DNA from: Micromonospora sp. WMMD961
GTDB taxonomy: Bacteria; Actinomycetota; Actinomycetes; Mycobacteriales; Micromonosporaceae
Length of the DNA stretch: 64,000 bases
Assembly: GCF_029626145.1 (NCBI RefSeq)
Contig: NZ_JARUBJ010000002.1
Location: forward strand, 3,631,501 to 3,695,500
Direction of reading: 5' to 3'
Shown piece by piece: positions 60,456 to 64,000 of the stretch. The number at the start of each line of letters is the position of its first letter. Within the stretch, counting starts at the first letter, position 1. Position numbers and translations under genes: made by a program. The notes under the pieces are model-generated. The model was not told the DNA's origin. It searched no databases and was given only the letters and a program-made list of their open reading frames with translations.

Positions 60456-61367
60456 TCACTCGTCGGCGCCCGGCGGCACCGGAGCGGACCGGGAGTCGCG
60501 CAGCGGGTCGGCGGTCGCCGCGACCGGGAACGGTGGCGGCGTGCCACCGAAGGTGGGACACCGGGCCTGGTGGCTGCACCAGTCGCAGAGCCGGCTCGGC
60601 CGGGGCCGGAAATCCTGCCGGGCGGTGGCCTGCTCGATCGCCCGCCACAACGCGACGACCGTGCGCTCGAAGCGGACCAGCTCGTCGGCGTCCGGCGTGT
60701 AGTCCAACACCTCGGCGTCGCGCAGGTAGAGCAGCCGCAGCACCTTGGGCACCACCCCCCGGGTGCGCCACAGCACCAGCGCGTAGAACTTCAGCTGGAA
60801 CAGCGCCCGCGCCTCGAACGCCTCCCGTGGCGCGCCGCCGGTCTTGTAGTCGACCACCCGCAGCGCCCCGTCCGGGGCGACGTCGAGCCGGTCGAGGTAG
60901 CCCCGGATGAGCAACTCGTCGTCAACCACCGCCGAGATCAGGCTCTCCCGTTCGGCCGGCTCCAGCCGGGTCGGATCCTCGACCGCGAAGTAACCCTCCA
61001 ACAGCCCGGCGGCCGAGCGGAGGAAGTCCGCCGGGTCGGTCGGCTGCGCGCCGTCGAACAGCTCGGCCAGCTCCGGTTGCTCGGTGACCAGCCGGTCCCA
61101 CTGGGGTGCCACCAGATCGCCGGCCGCGGCCGGTGTGCGCGCCTGCGCGGGCAGGTCGAACAGCCGCTCCAGCACCGCGTGCACCAGCGTGCCCCGGGCC
61201 TGCTCCATGGTGGTGCGCTCGGGCAGCCGGTCGATGCTGCGGAACCGGTAGAGCAACGGGCAGGTCTTGAAATCCGCCGCCCGCGACGGGGACAGTGAGG
61301 CCCGCACCGTCGGCGGCGCCTGCGCCGGGGAGGAGGGTTGGGAGGTGGTGACCGGTTCCGCCGTCAT
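60456..61367 (-). CDS. RecB-family PD-(D/E)XK nuclease with Fe-S motif
   Basis: 303 residues. The nuclease core has GTLVHAVLE (His63), Asp159/Asp162 in GYLDRLD and Asp173-x-Lys175 (VVDYKTGG). Four Cys (Cys36 in KTCPLLY, then Cys261, Cys264 and Cys270 in CDWCSHQARC) match the 4Fe-4S staple of AddB/Cas4-type nucleases. Probably a DNA exonuclease in repair. ATG 61367. Divergent from the site-2 protease gene. Confidence 0.92.
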   Translation of the reverse strand: MTAEPVTTSQPSSPAQAPPTVRASLSPSRAADFKTCPLLYRFRSIDRLPERTTMEQARGTLVHAVLERLFDLPAQARTPAAAGDLVAPQWDRLVTEQPELAELFDGAQPTDPADFLRSAAGLLEGYFAVEDPTRLEPAERESLISAVVDDELLIRGYLDRLDVAPDGALRVVDYKTGGAPREAFEARALFQLKFYALVLWRTRGVVPKVLRLLYLRDAEVLDYTPDADELVRFERTVVALWRAIEQATARQDFRPRPSRLCDWCSHQARCPTFGGTPPPFPVAATADPLRDSRSAPVPPGADE

Positions 61368-61434
61368 GTCCGCAAAGGTTAGGGCACCGGTGTGACACCG
61401 ACCGCCGCCCGCCCCGCACAGCGACGGTCCGTAG

Positions 61435-63588
<2,154 letters not shown>

Positions 63589-63634
63589 CCATCGAGCTGG
63601 GCGTCGGCATCGGCGAGCAGGGGGAGGCGCCGGC

Positions 63635-64000
63635 ATGAGCCGACCGGGCTACGGCGGCGGTGACCTGCCCGCCGTCTTCCCCGACTGGTCGCCCTACCAG
63701 GACCTCGAGTCGGCGGCGCGGGCCTACCTGCGCGATCCGGACGTCGCCCTGGAGGCGCTCGGCGGTGTGCTGCGCGGCGCGTCGGTGCTCGGCTTCACAC
63801 TGGAACGCTTCGTGAACGAGGTCAACGGCGTGTGGCAGGAGGTCGTCGTCTGCGACGGCAGCCGCCTGATCCTCTGGCACGGCGAGGACGTGCCGCCGGA
63901 GGAGGGCCCGCCGGGTTCGATGACGTCGTCGCTGCGGGTGGTGCCGGTCTCCACCATCACCGAGGTGGGCTGCCGGCGGCGGCTCAACCGGTCCGACAGC
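63635..64000 (+). CDS. Conserved hypothetical protein (3' end outside window)
   Basis: 122 codons seen, running off the window. GGAGG lies 7 nt before the ATG. The sequence (PDWSPYQDLESAARAYLRDP, RLILWHGEDVPPEEGPPG) is soluble, with an alpha/beta pattern, and belongs with the actinobacterial run that follows trmI and leads to the proteasomal ATPase genes; that final link is from memory of the neighbourhood. Function unknown. Confidence 0.75.
   Translation, partial: MSRPGYGGGDLPAVFPDWSPYQDLESAARAYLRDPDVALEALGGVLRGASVLGFTLERFVNEVNGVWQEVVVCDGSRLILWHGEDVPPEEGPPGSMTSSLRVVPVSTITEVGCRRRLNRSDS

Overview
The window is chromosomal DNA of a very GC-rich actinomycete, most likely Micromonospora or a close relative in the Micromonosporaceae. 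The evidence is strong G/C third-position bias, many GTG starts, a mycothiol ligase gene (mshC), an F420-type oxidoreductase, actinobacterial conserved families (DUF3140, DUF3090, DUF5703, SCO1664-like, PAC2) and dispersed palindromes built on GATCATGRAGTTGT. No rRNA, tRNA or CRISPR array was found.

Layout. 0-5.2 kb: the end of a small coiled-coil/low-complexity locus, a NYN-domain protein, and a clpC-like Hsp100 gene translationally coupled to two small genes. 5.2-11 kb: a LysR regulator, a hemerythrin-like protein, an M20 peptidase, conserved hypotheticals and an aldo/keto reductase. 11-22.4 kb: a conserved actinobacterial core (F420 oxidoreductase, uppP, histidine phosphatase, DUF3090, SCO1664-like, mshC, a GntR regulator, PAC2, metH). 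22.4-32.2 kb: an accessory island between metH and a sugar-uptake locus. 32.3-39 kb: a LacI-controlled ABC sugar importer with a family 3 glycosidase, a complete oligosaccharide uptake-and-cleavage operon. 39-43.3 kb: small genes, remnants and one frameshifted gene. 43.3-47.5 kb: two secreted proteins, a PQQ-type sugar dehydrogenase and a ThuA-domain protein, sharing a beta-trefoil tail. 48-55.9 kb: a broken hydrolase, a CPBP protease, mug glycosylase, an ArsR/SRPBCC pair, a Ca2+/H+ antiporter, an ECF42-type sigma factor with its DGPF partner, a zinc protease and a HAD phosphatase. 55.9-64 kb: an FtsX-type ABC exporter, a response regulator without an adjacent kinase, a RecB-like nuclease, a site-2 protease, tRNA methyltransferase TrmI and the start of a conserved hypothetical gene.

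The most unusual region is the island at about 22.45-32.15 kb. Imperfect 32-bp direct repeats bound it; each overlaps, or mimics, the 3' end of a tyrosine integrase gene. Inside is a broken integrase, followed by six diverged copies of one intergenic sequence, all in the same orientation. Each interval between copies holds one small cargo gene (or one small gene group), in either orientation. An IS630-type element that carries its own passenger gene has landed inside one repeat, and an IS5-type element has landed inside that IS630; a second IS5-type copy lies elsewhere in the array. The arrangement resembles a gene-cassette array or an accretion of att-site scars, and it is the main candidate for an undescribed system here.

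Three further large palindromes of another family (16.8, 39.3 and 54.1 kb), a G-quadruplex-like tract after mshC, and a perfect 19-bp inverted repeat at 9.4 kb are other non-coding features not explained by genes.
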